A DNA stretch of 64,000 nucleotides from JAJZJT01 sp964610905 (lineage in GTDB: Bacteria > Actinomycetota > Acidimicrobiia > Acidimicrobiales > RAAP-2), in contig CAZSYT010000006.1 of NCBI GenBank assembly GCA_964610905.1, positions 1 through 64,000 on the forward strand, in the 5' to 3' direction. Every line of letters begins with the position of its first letter. Within the stretch, counting starts at the first letter, position 1. Positions 7,257-14,695 of this stretch are shown in pieces. Under the pieces are notes generated by a model, which was not told the DNA's origin, searched no databases, and saw only the letters and a list, made by a program, of their open reading frames with translations. A program made the translations under genes and the position numbers.

Positions 7257-8743
7257 CGTCGTCCCTCCGCTCCACGTCCGTGCCCGCCGCCGGCCGTCGT
7301 CGGGGCCGCCGCCTCCACCACGGCCGCCGCCCGCAGGAGGGTGTTCTCGGCGAGCGCCGGTGCCATCAGCTGGACCCCGACGGGAAGGCCGTCGTCGCCG
7401 GTCCCGAAGGGCACGCTGATGGCCGGGTGGCCCGCCAGGTTGGAGGGGATCGTGCAGACGTCCGAGAGGTACATGGCGAGCGGGTCCTCGAGCTTCGTCC
7501 CGAGGCCGAAGGCGGTGGTCGGCGACGTGGGTCCGAGCAGCAGGTCGACCCGCCGGTAGGCGTTGGCGAACGCTTCGGCGATCAACGTCCGCACGCGGAG
7601 CGCCTTGTTGTAGTAGGCGTCGACGTAGCCGGCCGAGAGCGCATAGGTGCCGAGCATGATGCGCCGCTTCACCTCGGCGCCGAAGCCGGCCGTCCGCGTC
7701 GCCGTGTTCATGGCCACCACGTCCTCGGCGTCCACCCGGAGGCCGAAGCGCACCCCGTCGTAGCGGGCCAGGTTCGAGGACGCCTCGGCCGGGGCGATCA
7801 GGTAGTAGGCGGACAGTCCGTAGCGGACTTCGGGGACCGAGACCTCCTCGACCGTGGCGCCGGCGGCCGCGCACGCCTCGGCCGCCGCGCGGACCCTCCT
7901 CGCCACGTCGGGCGCCACCCCGTCGAGGTGCTCGGTGAGGACGCCCACCGTGAGGCCGGAGATCCCGTCGTCGACCACGGAGGCCATTCTCGGCGGCAGC
8001 CGGTCGAGCGAGGTCGAGTCGAGCGGGTCGTGCCCGCCGATGACGTCGAAGAGCAGGGCGGCGTCGGCGACCGACGTGGCGAACGGCCCGACCTGGTCGA
8101 GTGAGCTGGCGAAGGCGACCAGCCCGTAGCGGGAGACGGCGCCGTAGGTGGGCTTGAGCCCCACCACGCCGCAGAGGGCGGCCGGTTGGCGGATCGAGCC
8201 GCCGGTGTCCGAGCCCAGCGCCAGCGGGGTGAAGCCGGCGGCCACGGCGGCGGCCGAGCCGCCCGAGGAGCCGCCAGGGACCCGCGACGTGTCCCACGGG
8301 TTGCGCGTCGGGCCGAAGGCCGACGTCTCGGTCGAGGAGCCCATGGCGAACTCGTCCATGTTCGCCTTGCCGACGACCACGGCGCCGGCGTCGCGCAGGC
8401 GGGCCACGACCGTCGCGTCGTAGGGCGGGTGCCAGCCCTCGAGGATCCGCGACCCGCAGGTGGTGGGCGCTCCCCGGGTGCAGAGGTTGTCCTTGACGGT
8501 GACGGGGACGCCGGCGAGCGGTCCGGGGTCCTCGCCGGCGGCCACGCGTCGGTCGATCTCGGCCGCCCGGACCCGAGCCTCGTCGGCGAGCACGGTGACG
8601 AAGGCGTGGACCTCGCCCTCGGTGCGGGCGATCGCGGCCAACGCCTCCTCGACGACGGTGACGGCCGACGTGGTCCCCGCCCGGACCTCGGCGGCCAACG
8701 CCGAGGCCGAGCGGGTGGGCGGGACGCCGAGCGCGGCGCTCAC
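7253..8743 (-). CDS. gatA: Aspartyl/glutamyl-tRNA(Asn/Gln) amidotransferase subunit A
   Basis: 496 aa amidase-signature enzyme. It hydrolyses glutamine and channels ammonia to GatB in the GatCAB complex. The Ser-cisSer-Lys triad is visible: Lys in PVTVKDNLC, cis-Ser in PGGSSGGSAAAVAAG and nucleophile Ser in GSDTGGSIRQPA. GTG 8743 overlaps the gatC stop by 4 nt. The order gatC-gatA-gatB with tight overlaps agrees with stoichiometric production of the three subunits. Its presence suggests that this organism makes Gln-tRNA and/or Asn-tRNA by the indirect pathway. Confidence 0.97.
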   Translation of the reverse strand: MSAALGVPPTRSASALAAEVRAGTTSAVTVVEEALAAIARTEGEVHAFVTVLADEARVRAAEIDRRVAAGEDPGPLAGVPVTVKDNLCTRGAPTTCGSRILEGWHPPYDATVVARLRDAGAVVVGKANMDEFAMGSSTETSAFGPTRNPWDTSRVPGGSSGGSAAAVAAGFTPLALGSDTGGSIRQPAALCGVVGLKPTYGAVSRYGLVAFASSLDQVGPFATSVADAALLFDVIGGHDPLDSTSLDRLPPRMASVVDDGISGLTVGVLTEHLDGVAPDVARRVRAAAEACAAAGATVEEVSVPEVRYGLSAYYLIAPAEASSNLARYDGVRFGLRVDAEDVVAMNTATRTAGFGAEVKRRIMLGTYALSAGYVDAYYNKALRVRTLIAEAFANAYRRVDLLLGPTSPTTAFGLGTKLEDPLAMYLSDVCTIPSNLAGHPAISVPFGTGDDGLPVGVQLMAPALAENTLLRAAAVVEAAAPTTAGGGHGRGAEGRR

Positions 8744-9063
8744 GGCGCCTCGCCCAGGATGCGCGGCACCCGGAACCGGTGGTCCTCCACCTCGGGCGCC
8801 TGGGCCAGCACCTCGTCGCGGTCGAGGCCCGGGCGGGGCTCGTCCGCCCGCAGCACGTTGGCGAGTGAGAGGGCGTGCGAGGTCGGGGGAACGCCCTCGA
8901 GGTCGAGCGCGGCCACGTCCGCGGCGTGGTCGAGGACGACGGCGAGCTGCTCGGTGAAGCGCTCGAGCTCCTCCTCGTCGAGGTGCAGGCGAGCCAACGT
9001 GGCGACGTGGGCGACCTCCTGGCGGGTGAGGCGGCCGGCCGGTCCTCCGGGGGCGGCGCTCAT
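8740..9063 (-). CDS. gatC: Aspartyl/glutamyl-tRNA(Asn/Gln) amidotransferase subunit C
   Basis: 107 aa, the usual small size. GatC wraps around GatA and stabilises its contact with GatB. The family pattern is clear: LTRQEVAHVATLARLHLDEE near the N-terminus, then FTEQLAVVLDHAADVAALDL, and a C-terminal stretch with PEVEDHRFRVPRIL. ATG 9063 overlaps the stop of the upstream esterase gene by 4 nt, and the stop overlaps the gatA start. Confidence 0.96.
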   Translation of the reverse strand: MSAAPGGPAGRLTRQEVAHVATLARLHLDEEELERFTEQLAVVLDHAADVAALDLEGVPPTSHALSLANVLRADEPRPGLDRDEVLAQAPEVEDHRFRVPRILGEAP

Positions 9064-9830
9064 GGGGCCGCCGCCGACGTGCCGAGCACGTCGGCGGCGA
9101 AGGAGACCACCCGCTCCTCCACCACGGGTGCGTCCCAGTCGAGCGTGGCCACGTGGTAGCTGCGCTCGAGCCACACGCGCTCGACGGGGCCGCTCGTCGC
9201 CCGCTCGAGCAGCGCGCCGGAGTCCGCCGAGACGACGTGGTCCTCGCGGCTGGTGACGAGGAGGACGGGACAGCAGATGTCGACCAGCCGGTCGCCGAGC
9301 GCGTCGACCCCCTCGAAGAGCGAGAGGATGCAGGCGAGGGGCGTCCGGTCGTAGGACGCCTCGACCACCCCGTCCTTGGCGATGTCGGAGCCGATGCCGT
9401 CGACGAACGTCTCGCCGGAGCCCAGCAGCTGGCGGATCGGCCCCCGGAGCTCGTCGCCGGGCGCGGCGACGATCGGGTTGACGACGGCGATGCCGGCGAC
9501 CTCGGGGTGGGCGGCAGCGAGCCAGCAGGCCAGGGCGCCTCCCATCGACAGCCCAGCCACGGCGACGCGCTCGCACCGGGCGGCGAGCGCCGCGAGGGCG
9601 GCCTCGGCCGCCCCCGACCAGTCGTCCCAGCCGGTGAGGACCATGTCCTCGACGGCGGTGCCGTGGCCGGGTAGGAGCGGGAGGTCGACCGTGTGGCCGG
9701 CGGCGGCGAGCCGCTCGGCGAGCGAGCGCATCGAGTGCGGGTTTCCGGTGAACCCGTGGAGCACGAGGACGCCGGTCGTCCCGCCCTCGGCCGAGTACGG
9801 CTCGGCACCGGGCATGATGGGAGCGGTCAC
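9060..9830 (-). CDS. Alpha/beta-hydrolase, carboxylesterase (Est30-like)
   Basis: 256 aa serine hydrolase. The oxyanion region LHGFTGNPHSMRSLAERL, the nucleophile elbow GLSMGGAL and the C-terminal His in RSYHVATLDWD give a complete catalytic set (acid probably in SREDHV). Length and motifs fit small carboxylesterases/monoacylglycerol lipases acting on short acyl esters. GTG 9830 was preferred over ATG 9815 because a TAGGCT -10 sits 8 nt upstream, consistent with a leaderless mRNA. It is the first gene of the gatCAB operon; a functional link with tRNA amidation is not evident. Confidence 0.85.
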   Translation of the reverse strand: MTAPIMPGAEPYSAEGGTTGVLVLHGFTGNPHSMRSLAERLAAAGHTVDLPLLPGHGTAVEDMVLTGWDDWSGAAEAALAALAARCERVAVAGLSMGGALACWLAAAHPEVAGIAVVNPIVAAPGDELRGPIRQLLGSGETFVDGIGSDIAKDGVVEASYDRTPLACILSLFEGVDALGDRLVDICCPVLLVTSREDHVVSADSGALLERATSGPVERVWLERSYHVATLDWDAPVVEERVVSFAADVLGTSAAAP

Positions 9831-9838
9831 GGCACGGG

Positions 9839-9844
9839 AGCCTA
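9839..9844 (-). promoter_or_regulatory. -10 element for the esterase-gatCAB operon
   Basis: On the minus strand this is TAGGCT, 8 nt before GTG 9830, the same arrangement as other leaderless candidates in the window. Confidence 0.5.
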
Positions 9845-9910
9845 CCGGCCGGGCGCGGCTCGCCGGGGACCGCCGCGGCTGCCCCCTGCCCATCGGGGCC
9901 GGGCTGGCGG

Positions 9911-9916
9911 TAGGGT
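9911..9916 (+). promoter_or_regulatory. Candidate -10 element for the SCP2 gene
   Basis: TAGGGT lies in the divergent region between the esterase and SCP2 genes and would give a leader of about 50 nt. Confidence 0.35.
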
Positions 9917-9974
9917 GATCGCCACCCGACGGGGCGGCGGTGCAACCGTCCCGACGACGAGGAGCGATGCAGCC

Positions 9975-10382
9975 ATGGCGACCTTCCCCTTCCTGAGCGA
10001 CGAGTGGCTCGAGGCGGCGCGAGCCGTCCGCGCCGAGTACGACGGCAAGGGCGCGTCCGTGCCCCACCAGGTGCGCATGAACCTGGTCATCACCGCCGTC
10101 CCCTTCGGCGACGGCACCGTCTCGGCCCACATGGACACCTCCGACGGCGAGCTCGAGCTCGACACCGGCCACATCGACCCCGTCGACCTCACGGTCACGC
10201 TCGAGTACGACGTGGCCAAGGCCATCCTGGTCGAGGGCAACCCCCAGGCGGGCATGCAGGCGTTCATGAGCGGGCGGATCAAGGTCGACGGGGACATCGC
10301 CAAGCTCATGGCCATGCAGGCCGGGGCGCCCGACCCGCTGGCTGCCGAGATCGCCGGGCGCATCAAGGACATCACCGAGTAG
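9975..10382 (+). CDS. SCP2 sterol-transfer domain protein
   Basis: 135 aa, a single SCP2-like domain. Supporting segments are VRMNLVITAVPFGDG, a strand-rich centre with VDLTVTLEYDVAKAIL, and the family's C-terminal helix pattern around QAFMSGRIKVDGDIAKLMAM. Such domains bind lipids or acyl-CoA in a hydrophobic groove and may present them to enzymes; the ligand is unknown. It is transcribed divergently from the gat operon, from a candidate TAGGGT -10 at 9911-9916, and stands alone. Confidence 0.85.
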   Translation: MATFPFLSDEWLEAARAVRAEYDGKGASVPHQVRMNLVITAVPFGDGTVSAHMDTSDGELELDTGHIDPVDLTVTLEYDVAKAILVEGNPQAGMQAFMSGRIKVDGDIAKLMAMQAGAPDPLAAEIAGRIKDITE

Positions 10383-10430
10383 GGCCCACGGGCGGGAGCG
10401 GCACGTTCCCCGCCGGCGCCCAGGCCCGGG

Positions 10431-10486
10431 CCCGCCGGCGCCCGGGGCTCACCCCGCCGGCGCCCGGGGCTCACCCCGCCGGCGCC
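10431..10486 (-). repeat. 22-bp tandem repeat containing the MFS stop codon
   Basis: Two full 22-bp copies (10431-10452, 10453-10474) and a 12-bp partial copy (10475-10486). Each full copy contains TCA, the minus-strand TGA; the second is the real stop of the exporter gene. Confidence 0.92.
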
Positions 10487-12216
10487 TCCGCCCGGGCCCG
10501 CTGACGCGACGGCCGCGGCGTGTTGCGGGTGAAGAGCCCGCAGACCGCGGCGATGCCGGCGGCCACCGCCCCGACCACGAAGGCGCGGTGGAACGCGACG
10601 AGGTTGCCGTCGGTCCCGTGCCCCGACGCCTCGACGGTCTCCATCACCTGGATGCCGGCGACCACGCCGATCTGGGTGATGAGCTGCTGGGCGGCGCTCA
10701 TCACCCCGAGCTCGTCGGCCGCCACCTCGTTGGACGCCGACGACGCCGTCGAGGGGCTCGAGGTTCCGATCCCGATCCCCGACAGGGCGAGGGCCACCAG
10801 GATGAGGGCGAGCGACGGATGGCGGCCGAGCTGCGTGAAGACGATCATCGACACGCACAGGACCGTGGCCCCGACAGCGATGGCGACCCGCTCCCCGACG
10901 ACCACCGCGGCGTAGCCGGCGAGCGGGGCGACCACCGAGAAGAGCAGCGGCCGCGCCGTCGACACGAGCCCGGCACGCGTCTCGCTGTAGCCGTACACAC
11001 GTTCCATCAGGATGGGGAAGAGGAAGAACCCGCCCATGTAGGCGAAGTTGTTGAGGGCGCGCGCACCCAACGGGAACGAGAAGTTCCGCCTGCGGAAGTA
11101 GCGGAGGGGGATGAGCGGGTCGGGTGCTCTGCGCTCGTGGCGCACGAAGACGACGAAGCCCGCCAGGCACGCGGAGGCGGCAGCCAGGGTGCCCGGTGCC
11201 GTGACCCCCCAGCTGGGCGCCTGGTTGAGTGCGAGCAGCCCGGCCGTCACGGCGGCGGCGAGCGTCAACGAGCCGAACCAGTCGAGCGACCGCCCGCGCC
11301 CCGCCCGTGCTCCCGCCTCGCCGTCCGGGTCGTCCGCCGCCGGGCCGGCCGCGCCGTCCGCCTCCTCGAAGCCGGCTCGCACCGCGATCTCGTCCAGGCC
11401 CGCCCGGTCGGGGAGCACGACGAAGGCCAGGACGGCGGCGATCGCCATGAGCGGCAGCTCGCCCCAGAAGAGCGCCCGCCAGCCGAAGTACTGGATGACC
11501 GGGGCCCCGACGGTGACGCCGATCACCGGACCGCCGGCACCGACGAGCGACCACCAGCCCAGTGCCTTGACGCGGTCCTCGTGGGAGAAGACCCGCAGCA
11601 CGAGGGCCATCGACGCCGCGCCGGTCGCCGCCCCCTCCACGCCGTCGAGGAGCCTGGCGCCGATGAGCACGCCGGCCGTGGGGGCGGAGGCCGTCAGGGT
11701 GACGCAGATCGCCGCGCCGAGGAGCCCCCACAGGTAGAGCCGTCGGTACCCGCCGACGTCGCCCAGCTTGCCGAGCACCGGCGCCGCCACCCCGAAGGTC
11801 AGGAGCGGCCCGGTGGAGGTCCACGTGAGAGTCGACACGGTCGTGTGGAGCTGGTGGGCGACCTCGGGCAGGGCCACCACGAAGACCGTGAAGGTGATGT
11901 TGACCGAGAGCAGTCCGGCCAGCACCGTCCAGAGGACCCACCACCGGTACCGCTCCGAGCGCCGGAGACGGTGGTGCACCCGGTGACGGACGAGACGGGG
12001 CCACGGGACCACGATGCCCGCCTCCGCCCCGGCACCGGCCCCGCCCAGCAGCCGCTCGGCCTCGGCAAGGTCGCTCTCGTCCTCGGAGGGGCGGGCGGCA
12101 CCGAGCTCGCCCCTCACCCGCTCGCCCCTCACCCGCTCGCCCCTCACCCGCTCGCCCCTCACCCGCTCGGCCCGCCTCGCCGGCGGCGGCTCGCCGGCCC
12201 CCCCGACCGGCTGCAC
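10471..12216 (-). CDS. MFS transporter, DHA2 (EmrB/QacA-like) family
   Basis: 581 aa membrane exporter. About 14 hydrophobic segments follow an unusually long hydrophilic N-terminus of about 75 residues. TM1 begins near WWVLWTVLAGLLSVNITFTV. Motif-A-like GKLGDVGGYRRLYL follows TM2, and motif-C-like GPVIGVTVGAPVIQYFGWR lies in TM5, typical of drug:H+ antiporters; the substrate is unknown. The N-terminus includes four RVRGE repeats from a 15-bp DNA array. GTG 12216 lies 4 nt after the SDR stop, so the two genes form an operon. The true start could be further inside, beyond the repeats. Confidence 0.85.
   Translation of the reverse strand: MQPVGGAGEPPPARRAERVRGERVRGERVRGERVRGELGAARPSEDESDLAEAERLLGGAGAGAEAGIVVPWPRLVRHRVHHRLRRSERYRWWVLWTVLAGLLSVNITFTVFVVALPEVAHQLHTTVSTLTWTSTGPLLTFGVAAPVLGKLGDVGGYRRLYLWGLLGAAICVTLTASAPTAGVLIGARLLDGVEGAATGAASMALVLRVFSHEDRVKALGWWSLVGAGGPVIGVTVGAPVIQYFGWRALFWGELPLMAIAAVLAFVVLPDRAGLDEIAVRAGFEEADGAAGPAADDPDGEAGARAGRGRSLDWFGSLTLAAAVTAGLLALNQAPSWGVTAPGTLAAASACLAGFVVFVRHERRAPDPLIPLRYFRRRNFSFPLGARALNNFAYMGGFFLFPILMERVYGYSETRAGLVSTARPLLFSVVAPLAGYAAVVVGERVAIAVGATVLCVSMIVFTQLGRHPSLALILVALALSGIGIGTSSPSTASSASNEVAADELGVMSAAQQLITQIGVVAGIQVMETVEASGHGTDGNLVAFHRAFVVGAVAAGIAAVCGLFTRNTPRPSRQRARAEAPAG
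12106..12165 (-). repeat. Four tandem 15-bp units in the MFS N-terminus
   Basis: CTCGCCCCTCACCCG is repeated exactly four times from 12106. Read on the minus strand it encodes an RVRGE pentapeptide array ahead of the first membrane helix. Confidence 0.95.
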
Positions 12217-12220
12217 GGTG

Positions 12221-13099
12221 TCAGCCGACCAGCCGCGTCATCTCGGCTGCGAGCTCGGCCACCGTCCAGCGGTCGTCCTTCTCGATCGTCTCGGTCATCG
12301 TCCACGGCTGGAACAGGCGGACCTGCCCGCCTTGCACGAAGAAGACCTTGCCGGTGACGGGGCACGACTCGGTGGCGAGGTAGGCGACGAGCGGCGAGAC
12401 GTTGGCGGGGTCCCACTTGTCGAAGACCGACGGGTCGCTGGGCGCCTGGACGATGTCGGAGAGCCCCGGGGTCTGCTCGGTCATCCGGGTGCGGGCGGCA
12501 GGGGCGATGGCGTTCACCCGAACGCCGTAGCGGGTGAGCTCCTCGGCCGTGATCGCCGTGAAGGCGGCGATGCCGGCCTTCGCCGCGCCGTAGTTCGCCT
12601 GTCCCGGGTTTCCGAGGAGGCCCGACGTCGACGACGTGTTGACCACGGCGGCGCGGACCTCCTTGCCGGCCTTGGCCTGCTCGCGCCAGTGGGCGGCGGC
12701 GTGCCGGGTGGGCACGAAGTGCCCCTTCAGGTGGACCTTGACGACGGCGTCCCACTCGACCTCGGACATGTTGACGAGCACGCGGTCGCGCAGGATGCCG
12801 GCGTTGTTGACGAGGACGTTGACGTCGCCGAACGCGTCGATGGCGCTCTCGATGAGCCGCTTGCCGCCGTCCCAGTCGGTGATGTCGTCCGTGTTGGCCA
12901 CCGCCTCGCCGCCGGCGGCGACGATCTCGTCTGCCACCTGCTGCGCCGGCGAGCGGTCGTCCCCGGAGCCGTCGATGGCCCCGCCGAGGTCGTTGACGAC
13001 GACCTTCGCCCCCTCGGCGGCGAAGAGGAGTGCGTGCTCCCGACCGATCCCCCGGCCGGCACCGGTGATGATGGCGATCCGTCCGTCGAGTGCACCCAT
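12221..13099 (-). CDS. SDR family oxidoreductase, hydroxyacyl-CoA dehydrogenase-like
   Basis: 292 aa classical short-chain dehydrogenase. It has the NAD(P) loop TGAGRGIGREHALLFAAEGA, NNAG, the catalytic Ser in VNTSSTSGLLG and the YGAAK motif (Tyr and Lys). The long insert after VVVNDLGG and the overall layout resemble the (3R)-hydroxyacyl-CoA dehydrogenase part of peroxisomal-type multifunctional enzyme 2, so a role in fatty acyl or steroid side-chain oxidation is plausible; this is inference. It is the first gene of a two-gene operon with the exporter. Confidence 0.86.
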   Translation of the reverse strand: MGALDGRIAIITGAGRGIGREHALLFAAEGAKVVVNDLGGAIDGSGDDRSPAQQVADEIVAAGGEAVANTDDITDWDGGKRLIESAIDAFGDVNVLVNNAGILRDRVLVNMSEVEWDAVVKVHLKGHFVPTRHAAAHWREQAKAGKEVRAAVVNTSSTSGLLGNPGQANYGAAKAGIAAFTAITAEELTRYGVRVNAIAPAARTRMTEQTPGLSDIVQAPSDPSVFDKWDPANVSPLVAYLATESCPVTGKVFFVQGGQVRLFQPWTMTETIEKDDRWTVAELAAEMTRLVG

Positions 13100-13206
13100 G
13101 CTGACGTCTCCTGTCCGTCGCGGCTGGTCCGCGTCCTCGTCGCTGGCGGAGCCGCGGGCACGCGCGGCCGCTCTCGGTCCACGTTGTCAGTCGCCAGGGA
13201 CCCGGG

Positions 13207-14334
13207 TCAAACCGGTGCGCCGGGGCGGACACCGGGGGGGGCGGCCGACGCCGGAACGGCCTTGGCGCCCAGGTCGGCGGCCTCGAGGGCCCGCACCATG
13301 CGGGTGACCGTGGCACGGTCGCCCGCCACGACGAGGTACTCGACGTTGCGGAGGTGGGACACCTCGCCGACGCGCCGCCCGGTCGGACCGTGGATGCCGA
13401 TCCGGGCGCCGACGTATCGTGCCGAGTCGAACCCGACCACGGCGACGTGGCCGCGCACCGAGCAGAGCTCGACGAGCTCCGCGAGCCCGAGCCAGCCCTC
13501 GTCGTTGTAGGAGAGCACCACCACCTCGGCGTCCAGCCGGGCCACGACACGGGCGAGCGCGTCGGGCATGGTCCGCTTGGAGTTGAAGGCGCTCCGGCTC
13601 GCCGGGTCGCGCAGGTCGATCCGCTTGCACGCCACGCCGAAGTGCTGAGGCGCGTCCCACGCCACCAGGGTCTCCCACACGTGGTAGTTGGCGTCGAAGC
13701 GGTGCTGGTTGTAGGGAGGGTCGACGTAGGCCAGGTCCACGGGCCCGAGCTCGGGCCCACCCGCCAGCCCGACGGCGTCGCCCCGTACCGCCCGGCCCGG
13801 CCCCGCCACCAGCACGGGCAGGCGGAGCTCGAGCGGGCGCAGGGCCCGCGGGGCCCACCGCTTGAGGTACGCCATCTGCACGCCCGTGGTCGAGTCGACC
13901 CGGTCGGCCGCCTCCATGAGGCTCGTGACGAGCACCGGCCACAGTGGCGTCCCGGCGTGGTCGCGTTCGATGACGTCGCGGATGGCGTCGATGCGGGCGC
14001 CGTTGTCGGGATGGAAGAACCGGGACCGCCGGCAGAACGTCTCGGTGACGTAGCCGGGTCGCCCCGCCAGAGCCGACAGGTCGGCGAGGGCAGCCCGTGC
14101 CTCGTCGACGAGCGACGGCGTGGCAGATGGGTCGGTGGCGACGTAGCAGCGGGCCAGCACGTGGGCGGCTCGCGTGCGGTCGACGGCCACCACCTCCATC
14201 CCCACTCGCTTGAACGCCTGGGCCACCCGGGTCGTGCCGGTGAAGAGGTCGAGGGCCCGCCGCGCCCCCGAGGCGGTGGCGAGCACGGTGAGCGCCGGCA
14301 CCAGGCGACGCTTGGACCCGAGGTACTTGATCAC
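13207..14334 (-). CDS. D12-class N6-adenine DNA methyltransferase
   Basis: 375 aa. The start VIKYLGSKRRLVPAL is the characteristic AdoMet-binding opening of Dam/DpnM-type enzymes, followed by LDLFTGTTRVAQAFKRVG. The catalytic motif is DPPYNQHRF. The enzyme would methylate adenine N6 in a specific DNA site that cannot be predicted. GTG 14334 overlaps the stop of the HIT-like gene (GTGA) and matches the family N-terminus; GTG 14361 is in frame but adds an atypical Arg/Pro stretch. No restriction endonuclease is nearby, so it may be an orphan regulatory or protective methylase. Confidence 0.88.
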   Translation of the reverse strand: MIKYLGSKRRLVPALTVLATASGARRALDLFTGTTRVAQAFKRVGMEVVAVDRTRAAHVLARCYVATDPSATPSLVDEARAALADLSALAGRPGYVTETFCRRSRFFHPDNGARIDAIRDVIERDHAGTPLWPVLVTSLMEAADRVDSTTGVQMAYLKRWAPRALRPLELRLPVLVAGPGRAVRGDAVGLAGGPELGPVDLAYVDPPYNQHRFDANYHVWETLVAWDAPQHFGVACKRIDLRDPASRSAFNSKRTMPDALARVVARLDAEVVVLSYNDEGWLGLAELVELCSVRGHVAVVGFDSARYVGARIGIHGPTGRRVGEVSHLRNVEYLVVAGDRATVTRMVRALEAADLGAKAVPASAAPPGVRPGAPV

Positions 14335-14678
14335 CGGCGGGCGCCGACGCGGCGGGACCACCAGCCGTCGTCACGGGCGTGGGCGTGGAAGTGGTCCGGG
14401 ATCTGGCGCATCACGCGGTCGAGCTTCCACGCGCCCGGGCCGAACCGCTCGTCGGCCACGGTGCCGAGCAGCCCGAGCATGTGGGAGACGTCGGCCTCGG
14501 GAGGCTCCGCGCCGTGGTGGCGCCAGACCACGATGGGGACGTCGCAGACCTCGCAGTCGGCGACCCAGCACACGTCGTCCTCGGCGTGCCACGGGGTGAT
14601 GCGGGCGGCCTCGCAGAGGTCGCACCCGGCGACCGGGGACCCCGCCGCACGAAGCTCGTCACCACCGCGTGGGGTCAT
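14331..14678 (-). CDS. Small HIT-like protein with two CxxC motifs
   Basis: 115 aa. It contains a CDLC pair near residue 20 and a CEVC pair about 25 residues later, then DHFHAHARDD near the C-terminus, which fits the His-X-His-X-His triad of HIT nucleotide hydrolases/transferases. The spacing of the Cys pairs suggests a bound metal, as in some HIT relatives. The family assignment rests on the triad and is moderate. It lies 17 nt downstream of the PASTA kinase and overlaps the methyltransferase start by 4 nt. ATG 14678 is the first plausible start after the kinase stop. Confidence 0.6.
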   Translation of the reverse strand: MTPRGGDELRAAGSPVAGCDLCEAARITPWHAEDDVCWVADCEVCDVPIVVWRHHGAEPPEADVSHMLGLLGTVADERFGPGAWKLDRVMRQIPDHFHAHARDDGWWSRRVGARR

Positions 14679-14695
14679 CGCCGGCGGCCAGCCGC

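Noticed and set aside
13207..14334. Restriction-modification system
   Set aside because: No endonuclease or specificity subunit is found in the flanking genes.
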